From: Aureobasidium sp. EXF-3400
Taxonomy: Eukaryota; Ascomycota; Dothideomycetes; Dothideales; Saccotheciaceae
Assembly: GCA_024195585.1 (NCBI GenBank)
Contig: SWBL01000058.1
Coordinates: 118,944 to 182,943, forward strand
Direction: 5' to 3'
DNA length: 64,000 nt
This document shows positions 37,300 to 49,290 of this stretch, piece after piece. Both the position numbers and the translations under genes were made by a program. The notes beneath the pieces are model-generated. The model was not told the DNA's origin. It made no database searches and saw only the letters and a program-made list of their open reading frames with translations. Numbering within the stretch: position 1 is the stretch's first letter; the number at the start of each line of letters is the position of its first letter.

Positions 37300-39923
37300 A
37301 TGGGAATCTCTACTGCTCAAGCCACTCGTGATCCCGGGTCCCCGTCACATGCCACCTCCAAACAGCACCAAGAAGAGCTCGACATTGAGCATGTGCTGAC
37401 ACAACTCACACTCGAGGAGAAAATATCTCTCACAGCAGGTAAATAAAAGCCAGACGACAGATTTGTGATCCGTGCTGACATGATGTAGGCAAAGATTTCT
37501 GGCATACAGTGCCTGTACCTCGCCTGAATATTCCTTCTATTCGACTGTCCGATGGCCCTAACGGTGTACGCGGCACCTGCTTTTTTGACGCTTTACCTTC
37601 AACATGTCTGCCTTGTGGCACTGGCCTCGGTGCCACTTTCGATAAGGACCTGCTCCAAAGGGTCGGAGGTCTATTGGCTGATGAGTGTAGAGCCAAGGGT
37701 GCTCACATGCTCCTCGGTCCTACCATCAACATCCCCAGAGCACCTCTTGGAGGTCGTGGCTTCGAGTCATATTCGGAAGACCCATATCTTGCTGGTATCC
37801 TCGCAGGTTACTACTGTGAGGGTGTACAGAGCCGCGGGATCGTTGCATGCCTCAAACACTTCGCCTGTAACGATCAAGAGGATCAGCGTATGGCCTTCAA
37901 TGCCATTGTCACCGAACGAGCCTTGAGGGAGATCTACTTGGCTCCTTTCCAGATCGCGCTCAAGCACTGCCAGGCTGGTGCTATCATGACAGCATACAAC
38001 CAGATCAATGGCACCCACGCAGCGGAGAATGAACATATCCTCAAGGACATTCTCCGAGGTGAATGGGCATGGAACGGTCTTGTCACGAGCGATTGGTTTG
38101 GTACCTACAGCACAACAGGAGCAATCAAAGCTGGACTTGACCTAGAGATGCCCGGCCCAACACGCTGGCGTGGAGAAGCCCTGCTGCACGCCATCACAGC
38201 AAACAAGGTCAAGAAGAGCGAGCTCAACGACCGCGTTCGCGCTGTTCTCAGACTCGTCAACTCAGGCATTCGTTCTGGTATCCCAGAGAACGCTCCCGAA
38301 CTTCGTCTTGATCGACCCGAAGACAGAGCATTGGCTCGCGAAGTTGCAGCACAGTCTCAGGTTCTTCTCAAGAACGAGGCAAACATCTTGCCTCTCAACA
38401 AGGAAAAGCGCATCGCTGTCATCGGCCCCAATTCGAAGATCGCAACCATATCTGGTGGCGGTAGCGCTTCCTTGACCCCATACTATGCAGTCACTCCATA
38501 TGCAGGCATCACAGCCAAAGCTGTGGCTGGTGTGGACTGGGCACAAGGTGTCTACAGTCATCAATCTTTGCCAACCATTGGCCGGTCCATGCGCACGCAC
38601 CACGGCCGAGAGGGCTTCACAGTCAAGATGTACAATGATCCTCCGGAAGCGCAACATCGTCAAGTGCTGGAGGAACGAGTACTTACCGACTCCAATGTCC
38701 TCTTTGCTGGTTTTGACCGTCAAGATCTTGCAGATATCTGGCATGCCGACGCAGAAGGTCTCTTCACCGCGCCTGAGAGCGGCCTCTACGACTTCGGCCT
38801 TGCAGTCGATGGTACTGCACGTCTCTACATCGATGATGAGCTCGTCGTAGACAACGTAGAGAACCAACGTGCTGGATCGACGTTCATTGGATGTGGTACA
38901 GTCGAAGAGACAGGTACGAAAGAGCTTGTCGAGGGTCAGCAGTACAAGGTCTTTGTTCGATGGGCTAGTACTAAATCTAGCACGAGACCCAAGCCTGATG
39001 GAGTCGTCACGTTCGGTCATGGCGGCTTCCGTATTGCTGGTTGCAAACGCTTGGACTTCGAAACGTCCATCAAGGAAGCTGCAGAGCTCGCTCGTAGCGT
39101 CGATCAAGTCGTCCTATTTACAGGCTTGAGTGGTGAGTGGGAGAGCGAGGGTCAAGATCGCCCTCACATGAACTTACCATTCGGCAACGACGACCTCATT
39201 CGTGCTGTCCTTGACGCGAACCCCAATGCTGTCATTGTTGTGCAAAGCGGTACACCTGTCGCAATGCCTTGGGCTGACAAGGCCAAAGCCATCGTCCAGG
39301 CTTGGTTTGGAGGCAACGAGACCGGCAACGGCATTGCGGACGTGCTATACGGAGATGTCAATCCCAGTGGAAAGCTTCCTCTGACCATGCCTCGTCGTGT
39401 CCAAGACAATCCTGCCTACATCAACTACAGATGCGAAGGTGGTCGCACGCTGTATGGCGAGGATATATATGTCGGCTATCGCTGGTACGAAAACATCGAG
39501 ATCGCGCCTCTCTTTCCGTTCGGACATGGCTTATCTTACACTTCATTTGAGACAAGCGACCTGCAAGTCAACCAGCACGAGTCGTCTAGCCTCAGAATTA
39601 CCTGTCAGGTTGCGAACATCGGCACCAGGGCTGGTGCACAAGTTGTGCAAGTGTACATCGCTGCGCCGAAGTCACAATTTGTTGGAAGACCCGTCAAGGA
39701 GCTCAAGGACTTCACGAAGGTCTTCTTAGAAGCTGGAGAGACGAAGGAGGTGGATGTAGCTGTTGACCTGGTACGAGCTACCAGCTATTGGGATGAGAAC
39801 GAAAACAAGTGGTGCAGTGAGGCTGGCACTTACAAGATCATGGTTGGCGACAGTAGTGCTGCTGTAGACTTCTTGACCGCAGACTTCACAGTCGAGAAGA
39901 CGACCCACTGGTCGGGCCTATAG
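37300..39923 (+). CDS. GH3 beta-glucosidase with PA14 domain, no signal peptide
   Basis: Exon 1 is 37300-37438 and exon 2 is 37489-39923 (GTAAAT...TGTAG), for 857 residues. The N-terminus is hydrophilic, so the enzyme is probably intracellular. The GH3 N-domain shows RLNIPSIRLSDGPNGVRG, GPTINIPRAPLGGRGFESYSEDP and GIVACLKHFACNDQE; the catalytic nucleophile is the Asp of GLVTSDWFGTYST (about residue 248). The second domain follows with ALAREVAAQSQVLLKNE and IAVIGPNSKIATISGGGSAS. A PA14 domain is inserted at about 415-570 (GLYDFGLAVDGTARLYIDDEL). The C-terminus is fibronectin III-like (FPFGHGLSYTSFE). It hydrolyses terminal beta-glucosides such as cellobiose. Pairing with the divergent MFS gene supports a disaccharide-use module. 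Confidence 0.94.
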
Positions 39924-40681
39924 ATCAATTAAACATCAATGTTAAAATTATGCGCACGATTGATATTGCCAGTAAGTTGAGTTCTTCTCGTGGGGATGAT
40001 CCAGAAACTGTTTCGTGATGACGACCTGTCTGAATCTCGCTACATTTGACGCTTGATACTGAGACAACCGGGGCCATCGAGTCCCATACAAAAGGGTCAA
40101 GGAGAAATATCGATCGAGTTGTCACCATCACAAGTGTGTCAAGATTGTGATAATATGGTTGTGGGGACCACCCTGGTTACGCCGACTTTTGGCCACTCGG
40201 GAAACACTTTCGGGCCTCTGAAGGCTTCAGATAGCCCTTGCCATCCCCACGGTCAATCAACAACAAACAATTTCTGTTCAATCGAGGCACTGGATCCAGA
40301 AAGGGACCAGAGAACTTCATCTCCAGGAGCCCAAACTCCCATGGGAACAAGAGACCGGTAACCCGTCCTTTGCGTGCATGCTCTAGGAAGCCTCCTTGAG
40401 GGCTACGATATGAGCCCCTCGCTCGACGTCAATTCCCTAGCAATTGGACCACAACTGCCGACTTCATGTGCAGTCGTGACTGTCTTGGAGCCACAGATAC
40501 CCATCGTATCACCCATCGCTTCCCTAAAAGCGGCATTGTCGAGCCAAGATGGGACGACAAGTAGGTTTGGACAGGCAGAGAATCGCTAGTGCGGGGCTGG
40601 AGGCGGAGAATTGTTTAAGTTGCAATTTCTCCGCTCCTTCTCTCATCTCCGCACCTTCCCCAGTCGATCTGCAACGACAGC
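39924..40681. other. Intergenic region, promoter of the Zn2Cys6 gene
   Basis: About 760 bp. Short frames only. Near 40600-40660 there are GGCGGAG and CTCCGC repeats, again compatible with CreA sites, just before the regulator start. Confidence 0.35.
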
Positions 40682-42717
40682 ATGTCGGATGCGCGAACCA
40701 TCAGCGGCTCAAGACGGAGGCAATCCACATTGACAAAGCAGGCATGCGACGCGTGTAAGCTCCGCAAGGTCAAGTGTATCTACGCCGACTCGACCGCCCC
40801 CACGGTAGCCAGCAACCAAGCTTGCCAGAGATGTTCACGTATGATCCTCGAATGTGCCTTTTCTTTAGCTCAGAAGTGTCGTGGCCCTCGGAGACGCGGA
40901 GTCAACGCCAGGTGAGTCTTGACATCCTTTATTGACATCCAAGAACGTTCTGACTGGATACCTAGCAGCAGTGAGGACACCGGCGATACGATCACGAGTC
41001 GGACGTCGACAATACGGAATGAAACATTTGTTCCAAGACCCGGGTCCAGTGATGCAGCAGTACAGTCTACCGGACCGTCTATACCCGAATCTTCGAACCT
41101 CCTACAAACGCACACAGCGGTTTCATCGAGCAGGCCTATCCATCCGCGGAGCCTCTCTTATCTGTTGGACGATAATGGCACCTCCGCGTGTACTACGTTG
41201 ATACCAATCACGCCGTCATCGCTCGAGCACAGCAACACTCAAGACACAACAACTGCACGGGTCGCTCAACACTCCTACCAGACTGACGCTGTCTGTTCCC
41301 GTGAGCTCTTCAGGCGGATCATGAGCGATTACATCGAACTCCTTTACCCTGTTGTACCTGTGGTTCATCGTCCATTGTTCGGAAAAGATCTGGACAGAGA
41401 GAGGGACTTGCATGACTCGGACTTCTTCCTTCTTCTCCTTGGTATCTGCGCTTTAACGCTTGCGATTGGTTCCTCCAGGTTTGAGCAATATCGCATCATT
41501 GACCCGACCCTGGCATTTGACTCGCCAGAAGCTATGATCAACCACTGCTATGACCTTTTTATCTGCCATCGAGGGGTCAGCTATTACGAGAAGGTCAGTC
41601 ACAGTCAGTGGGCCGTCTCTTACTGCTTTGTCACTGCTTTCTTTCAAATCGGACAGCACAATCGCTCGCGTATACTAGAGATAAACTCAATGCAGCTGGC
41701 CCGCTTGCTGGAGCTCCACCGCGCATCGTCATACGAGGGTCTCGATTTCGTCGAAGCTCAGTTACGAAGGAAGGCTTTCTGGTTAAGCTTCTACAGCTTG
41801 GTGCATAACAAGTTACAGTATGCTCGCAGGGAACGGCTCCTTTACCTCGATTGCTCAATGCTGCGTTCGATCGACTACCAAGCCCTTTTGCCTGCGGAAC
41901 TCGAGGACGAGTACATTATGCCGGATACTATACTTCCTCGTCCAGAGGACGCCAATCATACCAATATCATGACGGCTTTCATCGTCCATTCCAAAGTCTT
42001 CTGTACAGCTCTCATGCCGCTGTGGCGTGTATCTGACTCGACGCCAACGGACCCATCTCGTGCAGACAGCGATCAATGTTGTGGTTGCGAGTGTATAGAA
42101 CTCAAGCTGCAGATTCAGTCCCTGGAAGACAGATACGAAGAGCTGAGATACATGCTCGACAAATGTCCACCACGTCTGCAACCGTGGGCTCCAAATAGTA
42201 GCGCAACGATTGGTAGCACGCCCTCTTCTCTAGTCCTAGACGCACAGATGGAGATTCTTCGAGCAAACATACACGTGACTCATATCTGGTTGCAATGTAT
42301 GATACTGGACAAGATTGATAGCTTGCGACTGAACAATTCATCGCTTCCCAAACCAGATCCGAAAGCTGGCTGGTACAAACGCGAGGAAATTGCCCGACAG
42401 ATGCTGCACGTCTTGCATAGTTTCTCAGATGAGCCGCTTGAGCCAAATGGATATCATACAGTGAGTTTGCTAATCTCTGCTCGCAATCAACACCTCGCTT
42501 TGTCCTTGTTTGTCTGACTCGATTTACACAGTTCTGCAAAATTCGCGACGTGGCTGTTTCATTGTTGAGTTGCCCATTCGAGGAGGGTGATCGTGTTGCC
42601 GTTAGGGCGAATGAGTACTTGCATCACTTCACCGAAATTTTATGGCGACTGGATAAGAGCGAACTGCTCAACTCTTTGAGTCTGCAGACTTGGATCGATA
42701 CTGGACGACAAGAATGA
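40682..42717 (+). CDS. Zn2Cys6 transcription factor with fungal-specific regulatory domain
   Basis: Exons are 40682-40911, 40966-42460 and 42532-42717, for 636 residues. The zinc cluster (about 24-60) is complete: ACDACKLRKVKC, a loop of 16 residues, ACQRCSRMILEC. The middle region (about 200-420) is the fungal-specific transcription-factor domain, with IELLYPVVPVVHRPLF, FLLLLGICALTLAIGSS and LEINSMQLARLLELHRASSYEGLDFVEAQLRRKAFW. The first intron ends in a CAG/CAG tandem acceptor that can add or drop one Ser. The overall pattern recalls regulators of sugar and plant-wall degradation, and it lies downstream of the beta-glucosidase in the same orientation. Regulation of the transporter/glucosidase pair is an inference from position. 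Confidence 0.88.
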
Positions 42718-42956
42718 AAGACGAAAGGCCCTACGACACGACGACAGTATCTGTCGCAATATCACCTGACACACGACTCATGATTCACTGTTCGACAAAG
42801 ACCAAGTTTCAAGATCACAGTCGATCATTGTATCATAAGAGTGTCTATTAAATGTTTATTGCCTGAATGCCGAACTCAGTCGACCGGTTGCAGCGGCAAA
42901 ATTTTCACATATCCTGTATACAGGGTACTGTCCTGAGTTTCTGTCTAGATTGGGAA

Positions 42957-44243
42957 TCAAACCTCGTCATCTTTGATGAGAATGTCCCGGTTGAGTTCCG
43001 AGAGACCTCTGAGTCCGCCAAGGTGCATGTTCATGATTGTATCACCCATCAAACTGTTCAAAACATGCTTGACGCCGTCCTGCCCTCCGATCGCAAGACC
43101 ATATGCATAAGGTCTTCCCACAAGGACGCACTTGGCTCCCAACGCAAGCGCCTTGATGATGTCGCTTCCACATCGGATGCCACTATCGAAGAAAATGTCC
43201 AGCTTTTCACCAACCGCATCGACGATCTTTGGCAGCATTGTCAGAGAGGCAATCGCGCCATCTTGTTGACGACCACCGTGGTTGCTGACGACGATGCCAG
43301 CGAGCCCGAGTTCCGCAGCTTTGCGAGCGTCGGCAACGCTTTGAATGCCCTTGAGCACGATGGGTCCATCCCAGTGCTTTTGCAGGAATTCGACGTCCTC
43401 CCAGGTGTGACTGTGTCCAGGGAACACAATGCTCGTCCACTCCTTTGCAGCATCGCCAAATGTGGCTCCTTTTGTGATACCATATTCGTCCAGGTGACCT
43501 CTGCTGATATCGTGTCCGTGTTTCTCCTTAAATTGCTTCTGGAAAACAGGGTCTGTGAATCCGATCTCGACACCAATGCGATCGGGATGGATAAAAGGAT
43601 TGTAGCCGTGGTCCATATCTGAGGGCCTCCAGCCTAGTACATAGGTATCCAGTGTGACGAATAATGCAGTGTATCCGCTGTCCTTGGCGCGCCTGAGTAG
43701 TGAGAGTGTGATGTCGTCATGTTCTCTGCTCGGCCAATACAGCTGGAACCACCGAGTCGCCGCGGGCGCATCCGGTGCTGCCCCGGACTTATTCGCCGCG
43801 GCGACGTCTTCGATGGATGTGCTTGATGCCGTGGACAAAATGTAGGGGAGACCGACTTCTGCTGCTGCTTTGGCCGCTGCCACTTCGCCTTCTGGGTGGA
43901 AGATTTTCTGCACGCCGATGGGGGCGATTGCCATTGGGAAGGGAAGCTTGTGCCCGAGAACTTCGACGCTGGTGTCGGGGTAAAGTTCATTGCCGTCTTT
44001 ATCCTTGCGTGAAGGTATCAAGCGACTGGGGCAGAGTGCGTAGCGTTTGAATGATTCCAGATTGTTGTTGTAGGTAGCGCCTGTGCCAGCATTGCCGTGG
44101 ACATAGCCCCAGCTGTTGGAGTCGAGCACCTCCTTGGCTTTGCCTTCCCATTCTGTGGATTGGAATGTGAATGGAGGCTTGTGTGATGTGAGGCCGGCCT
44201 GGTAGACTTGCTGCTCGTACTGTACTGGGCGCGGCGTCGACAT
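42957..44243 (-). CDS. FMN-dependent alpha-hydroxyacid oxidase / lactate 2-monooxygenase family
   Basis: A single exon of 428 residues, the normal family length. It is a TIM barrel that binds FMN and oxidises a 2-hydroxyacid such as L-lactate. Visible motifs are PFPMAIAPIGVQKIFHPEGE, LPYILSTASSTSIEDVAAA, RWFQLYWPSR, FVTLDTYVLGWRPSD, GPIVLKGIQSVADA (FMN Lys) and GIVVSNHGGRQQDGA (catalytic His and substrate Arg), followed by DIFFDSGIRCGSDIIKALALGAKCVLVGRPYAYGLA. No presequence is evident, so it is probably cytosolic or peroxisomal; the C-terminal DDEV is not a PTS1. The long N-terminus and WRPSD loop resemble lactate 2-monooxygenase more than cytochrome b2. Convergent with the Zn2Cys6 gene. Confidence 0.92.
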   Translation of the reverse strand: MSTPRPVQYEQQVYQAGLTSHKPPFTFQSTEWEGKAKEVLDSNSWGYVHGNAGTGATYNNNLESFKRYALCPSRLIPSRKDKDGNELYPDTSVEVLGHKLPFPMAIAPIGVQKIFHPEGEVAAAKAAAEVGLPYILSTASSTSIEDVAAANKSGAAPDAPAATRWFQLYWPSREHDDITLSLLRRAKDSGYTALFVTLDTYVLGWRPSDMDHGYNPFIHPDRIGVEIGFTDPVFQKQFKEKHGHDISRGHLDEYGITKGATFGDAAKEWTSIVFPGHSHTWEDVEFLQKHWDGPIVLKGIQSVADARKAAELGLAGIVVSNHGGRQQDGAIASLTMLPKIVDAVGEKLDIFFDSGIRCGSDIIKALALGAKCVLVGRPYAYGLAIGGQDGVKHVLNSLMGDTIMNMHLGGLRGLSELNRDILIKDDEV

Positions 44244-45118
44244 AATGATTGAATGATTGAGGTCAAGTAAATAATGTGGTTGGATAAATAACTGACTTAC
44301 TTCAGCAGGTCGAGTGTGGTCGAGCTACTTATGTTCATCCAAGCTGTTCTGACGTATGGCGGGTCCTACAATGTTTGGCAGAGAAATGTTCCCATCCGAA
44401 TCCTTCCGGCCATGCTTGAGACTCGGTACTACCTCTTGGTGACGTGGACTCAGTGCGTCGCATGTGTCAAGGGTGGAAGACTGACCCACGGAGGAGAATC
44501 CGAGAACATCCGGCCCGACATGAAGATCTCGATGACGTTCCCCCACCACATCCTTCTCGCCCGAAAGCTTGGCGTGCTTGTATTCTTGGCGGCAACACCC
44601 GTCGGCTCACTCTGGCTATACAAGTCACTAGGATGCTGAAGCTTCATCCTCCAAACAGGCAGAGATCTGTTGTTACGTGTTTGGCTCAGGCTACGGTAGA
44701 CCCCATATCCCGACTTTGCCCGGTACGTTGGACCACTAAACTCCCGTTTTCTCAAAGCAAATCTGAAAAGGAAGCTTATGATATTCACTGTCATCAGCCA
44801 ATACGATCCCAGTATCTATTCACGGGTGTGTATTCAACGAAACTTCAGCGACGCAATCGTCAACTGGACGATCGAAAACGTGTCACGCTTGCGTTCTGGC
44901 GCTATTGATATGGGCATTGCATACGAGACTCACTCTCAGACGATACGAACCACTGTTGCGCCATTCGAGACTCAAGCGGCTCCTGTTTGGATTGTATAGT
45001 ACTATTCAGATGATGCTTTGATATCCCAGTTCGCGAGTACATCGCACGGATGGTGGCAACATTGCATTGCTGTCTACAATCTTTTAATGACTACTGATGT
45101 GCTGACACTTGATCTTCC
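44244..45118. other. Intergenic region, nothing recognised
   Basis: About 875 bp between two minus-strand genes. It includes the promoter of the hydroxyacid oxidase gene. The open frames of up to 154 codons do not resemble known proteins. Confidence 0.4.
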
Positions 45119-46949
45119 TCAAGCCTTCTTCAGAGTCCTGTACTCGGCTCTCCACATCTGCTGCTCGATCCAATCCTCAAGATCTCCGTCGCCTTGGGGA
45201 ATAGACTGCGCCTGTGCAAGACCCTCCTCCTGAGCCTTTCTTATGACCGCAGCTGCGACTTTGACGCTGACTGTGCGTGCATCAGTCACGTCGGGAAGTA
45301 GTCCCTTTCTGTCATCTTTGCGAGAAGGCGCCTGCTCAGCTAGTGCCTGAGTGGCTGCTACCAAGAGCGGGGTTGAGATGAGCTTCGTACGTGACAGGAT
45401 GGCCCCCAGGCCAATTCCAGGGAAGATCATGCTGTTGTTACACTCCGCAATCTCATGAGTCTCGCCATTGTGTTCGACAGGGTTGAAAGGGGAGCCTGTG
45501 GAGATCAGAGCCCTGCCATCGGTCCACTTGATCAAATCAGCAGGAGTAGCCTCGTGCAATTTTGTAGGATTAGATAGCGGGAAGATGAGTGGGCGATCGA
45601 CATGTTTGGCCATTTCTTTCACAACCAGCTCGGTGAAGATCTTTGGCTTTGTGGAACAGCCGATGAGGATGTGGGGTTTTACCTCACGCACGATCGAAGC
45701 AAGGTCCTTGGTATCTTTACCTTGCCAGTCCGATTCCTTGCGTGCATACTGGTGTTGTGCAGGCGTAAGGTCGTCTTTCATCGAGTCTAGCAAGAGACCA
45801 GGTTTGTCGAAGCACCAGAACTGCTTCAGAGCCTCTTCCCGTGGAACCTGCAGCTCAAGGGCTACAGCATCGGATATTTGATCAGCAATGCCGGTGCCAG
45901 CGGTTCCTGCTCCCACGACGAGAACCCGGACGTCCTTGAGTGAAAGCTTCGCGACTTTCAAGCCAGCGTAGACGGCCGCGAGCGTGACGCAACCGGTTCC
46001 TTGAACATCGTCATTGAAGCATGCTATCTTGGTGGTATACTCGTCCAGAATGCGACGAGCGTTTGAGATGCCGAAGTCCTCGAAGTGGATATAGGCCTTA
46101 GGATACTGCTTTCGGGCAATGGAGATGAACTTGTCGACAAAGTCATCGTACTGTTGTCCTCGGACCCTCTCCGAACGACGTCCGAGATAGAGTCCATCCT
46201 TCAAAAACTCCTCATTGTTCGTTCCGCAGTCCAACACCACTGGCAAAGTTCGGTCTGGATGGATACCGGCACACAGCGTGTATATGGCTAACTTTGCGAC
46301 GGAAATGAGGATCGCACCGACGCCTTGATCACCGATGCCGAGAATCTGCTCGCCGTCGCTGACCACGATGATATCAACATCGTCCGAGGGCAGCTTTGCC
46401 TGGGAGAGATTCTTGGCAATGTCGTCCTGCTCATCGATGTTGAGAAAGCAGCCCTCCGAACGACGAAACTGTCTCGAGAAGTCACTGATGGCAGCACCCT
46501 CAGTAGGAGTGTAAATAATGCTGAGCATCTCTTTGAGGTGGTCTTGAATCAACCTGTAATACAGAACTTCATTCTGCTCTTTCAGACTGGTCATGAAGCT
46601 GTTCTTTGCCAAATCATCACCACATGAGCTATATTGACGGTAGGCACGTTGAGTCTGTTCGTCAATGGTCTGGACCCGGGAAGGCAGCAATCCAGTGAGT
46701 CCAAAGGTCTCGCGTTCTTCGTGAGTAAACGCGCTACCTTTGTTGAATTGTGGAGATGCTAGCAGCTCTACCCCCTGTTAATGAGATATGTATTAGCAAG
46801 ACCGATGACATCTTGAACATGTAAACTTCGAAACTAGCCTTCAGGGGAGAGCACAAAGAACCCCCAAACTTCAGGGGAAGACTGTAAGATTCGGAAGAGC
46901 TCTTGGTTGCCATGATTGATCGAAAGAGTCGTGGTAGGTATTTGGTCAT
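45119..46949 (-). CDS. NAD-dependent malic enzyme
   Basis: Exon 1 is 46949-46827 and exon 2 is 46774-45119 (donor GTTTAC, branch CTAAT, acceptor TAACAG), for about 592 residues. The first residues (MTKYLPRLFRSIMATKSSS) are basic and suit a mitochondrial presequence. Conserved parts are FNKGSAFTHEERETFGLTGLLP, IIYTPTEG, VVVSDGEQILGIGDQGVGA, LPVVLDCGTNNEEFLKDGLYLG, IHFEDFGISNARRIL, CFNDDVQGTG, the NAD-binding VLVVGAGTAGTGIADQI and PLIFPLSNPTKLHEATP. It converts malate to pyruvate and CO2 with NAD+. The donor is unusual, but it is the only one in phase. Start codons of this gene and a malate transporter face each other across 841 bp. Confidence 0.93.
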
Positions 46950-47790
46950 GGTTTTAGCGATGGTGAATGCGTGGATTGGGGTTAAGATATATGTCTGTGG
47001 CGTGGTACCAGTTACGCGCTGAGTGCGGGTCCAAAATTTGCAACACACTGTCAAGATCCGAGAGAAGTCGTTCAATTGATCCGAGATTCCACGGAGCTCC
47101 AGTATCGTGAGATCAGAACGCAGATAGGAACGAGGATAAAGCATCAAATGACGTACAGCACAATGCTTCGTTTATCTGGAATATCATGCTTATTTCCGGG
47201 CACAGCAAGATACTGTAAGTTGCCATACGCCTCAAGAGAAGACTAAAATCTCGACGCTCGGCCCTGATGGCCCCCTCGGGTGCAGACCATTGCAGTGACG
47301 ATGCACCTGGATCATTAGCTGACGGAGCAGCGTTTGATGAGAAGGTCCGATTGAGATGTCGCTTTGTCAGTCGTGGATCAACTCAAAGTTGACCTATCAG
47401 ATAGACCAATCAATGGTCATGTTCGAAAGTGCTTCGATGTCGCAGGATGTTGCAGTTCGCAGACTGGGCAACGATCACCCGCAAAATTCCCGTTGTTCCG
47501 ACCAGTCCCGACACCACACACTCTAATTCACAGTTGAGAGTTCGTATACAACGACTATTGATTTGGACTGTAAAGATCCGCAGCCGTATCTTTTGGTTGA
47601 GCATCAATGTATCAAAATACCAGACTGTCATGTCCTTTGCCCCAACGCTCCTGGGGAAATTCGGCATCATGGCTTCTCATTCTCTCATATCATGCTCATT
47701 TTTCACTCCCCCTCAAACCCCTAGTAGTAGATTACTTACTGCTACACATTTCCAATTGTGGTCGAAACCGCGATCCACCGACTGACAACT
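46950..47790. promoter_or_regulatory. Bidirectional promoter region between malic enzyme and malate transporter
   Basis: An 841-bp divergent spacer without another recognisable gene. It is likely to drive both genes together, but I did not identify a specific operator. Confidence 0.4.
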
Positions 47791-49189
47791 ATGCGTCGTC
47801 AAGATGAACCAAGTCGAGCACCTGCAGTTGAGAGCTCGGGCAACTTGATCGAGATGCATAACTTAGATCCTCGAACGGAAAACCGCCTTCGGTCCATTGA
47901 AGAACAAATGCTTCTCAAGCGTCGTGTATCGGATGCAGAACCTGAAGGCAAAGATGGTCAAGTCACCTGGAAACAGAGACTGCGACAGTAAGGCTTTTCC
48001 TCATGCGTCGATATTAGCATCACCTTCGAGGCAATGGAATACTTACACTGTGCTCGTTGAGTAGTTTCACATGGGCTTGGTTTACTCTGACAATGTCCAC
48101 TGGCGGTTTCGCAGTACTCCTCAGTGCACAACCCCATACTTTTACAGGACTCAAAACGATTGGCACTGTTGTCTACATCTTTGACCTGGTGCTCTTTGTG
48201 TTACTGGTAATCACCATCTCAACTCGCTTTGTTCTATATCCTGGGTCTCTCGGCAAATCACTAAGACATCCTTCCGAAGCATTATTCTTTCCTACATTCT
48301 GGCTCTCCATACCTACCATTATTGGTGGCATGAATAACTACGGTGTACCAAAGACTGGTCCGTGGTTGATTGTTACTCTACGGGTCTTGTTCTGGTTGTA
48401 CTGTGCTTGCACTTTGCTGTTGGCTATCGGCCAGTATTGGTACCTTTTCATGAACAAGACTCTGCTTGTGAAAAGCATGACTCCTTCCTGGATCCTACCT
48501 ATCTTCCCTGTGATGCTGACTGGTACCCTGGCTAGCATCCTAGCATCAAACCAACCTGTGGATGAAAGACTACCTATGATTGTTGCTGGAGTGGCGGCGC
48601 AGGGTCTTGGATGGACAGTGGCTGTCATGCTCTATGCCGTCTGTCTGATTAGGCTATTTGAGTACGGCCTACCGCCTCCAAATGCGAGACCAGGGATGTT
48701 CATCTGTGTTGGGCCTCCTGGTTTTACGGCTTTAGCTATAATTGGTATGAGCAATGCTCTTCCGGACGACTACGGTTATCTGGGCATAAATCCTGGGTCC
48801 GCAACGGCACTGGAATCCATGGCTTTGTTCACAGGAATTTTCATCTGGATGATCGGGTTCTGGTGGTTCTGCATTGCCTTGATCAGTACAATTCAAGGTG
48901 TGCGGAAGATGCGATTCACACTTACCTGGTAAGTCCTCGAGTATCTCAATGGCGAAGGTCCAATATTAACAACGACAGGTGGGCGATGGTCTTTCCTAAC
49001 ACCGGTTTCACCATCAGCGTAATTGATATAGGAAGCAAATTGGAAAGCCAGGGCATTCAATGGGTGGGAAGCATCATGAGCATACTGATTTTTGTTATGT
49101 GGTTGTTCGTGATTTGCTCTCATGTACATGCTGTTACGACAGGAAAGATAATGATGCATGGGCAAGATGAGGATGTAGGAGAATACTAG
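47791..49189 (+). CDS. Malic acid / C4-dicarboxylate transporter, TDT (SLAC1/TehA) family
   Basis: Exons are 47791-47987, 48065-48928 and 48979-49189, for 423 residues. The ATG at 47791 is used; an in-frame GTG at 47758 is not a normal start. A hydrophilic N-terminus of about 65 residues precedes roughly ten membrane helices. Family features include HFTWAWFTLTMSTGGFAVLL at helix 1, SEALFFPTFWLSIPTI, PSWILPIFPVMLTGTLAS, MFICVGPPGFTALAIIGMS and WWAMVFPNTGFTISV. The group includes S. pombe Mae1, a proton/malate carrier of the plasma membrane. Being divergent from NAD-malic enzyme supports malate import followed by decarboxylation. Confidence 0.92.
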
Positions 49190-49219
49190 AACGTCTTACG
49201 TGATGGTCCAAGGGGACGT

Positions 49220-49290
49220 CGATTATCACTTGGACAAACTGTACCTGCACGACATCAGGTACAGTGTACCCAAGGCCATCACGATAATCG
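49220..49290. repeat. Imperfect inverted repeat (hairpin) between convergent genes
   Basis: The core is a perfect 10-bp stem, ACTGTACCTG (49238-49247) and CAGGTACAGT (49256-49265), around an 8-nt loop. Outer arms also pair: CTTGG with CCAAG, and CGATTATC (49220-49227) with GATAATCG (49283-49290), with internal loops. It lies just after the transporter stop and before the stop of the convergent regulator, so it may form a 3'-UTR or 3'-end structure on both transcripts. It could also be a tiny foldback element. Confidence 0.55.

Noticed and set aside
38262..39107. A 281-codon antisense frame over the beta-glucosidase
   Set aside because: Same explanation as for RFC1; no domain, and the GH3 frame is conserved throughout.
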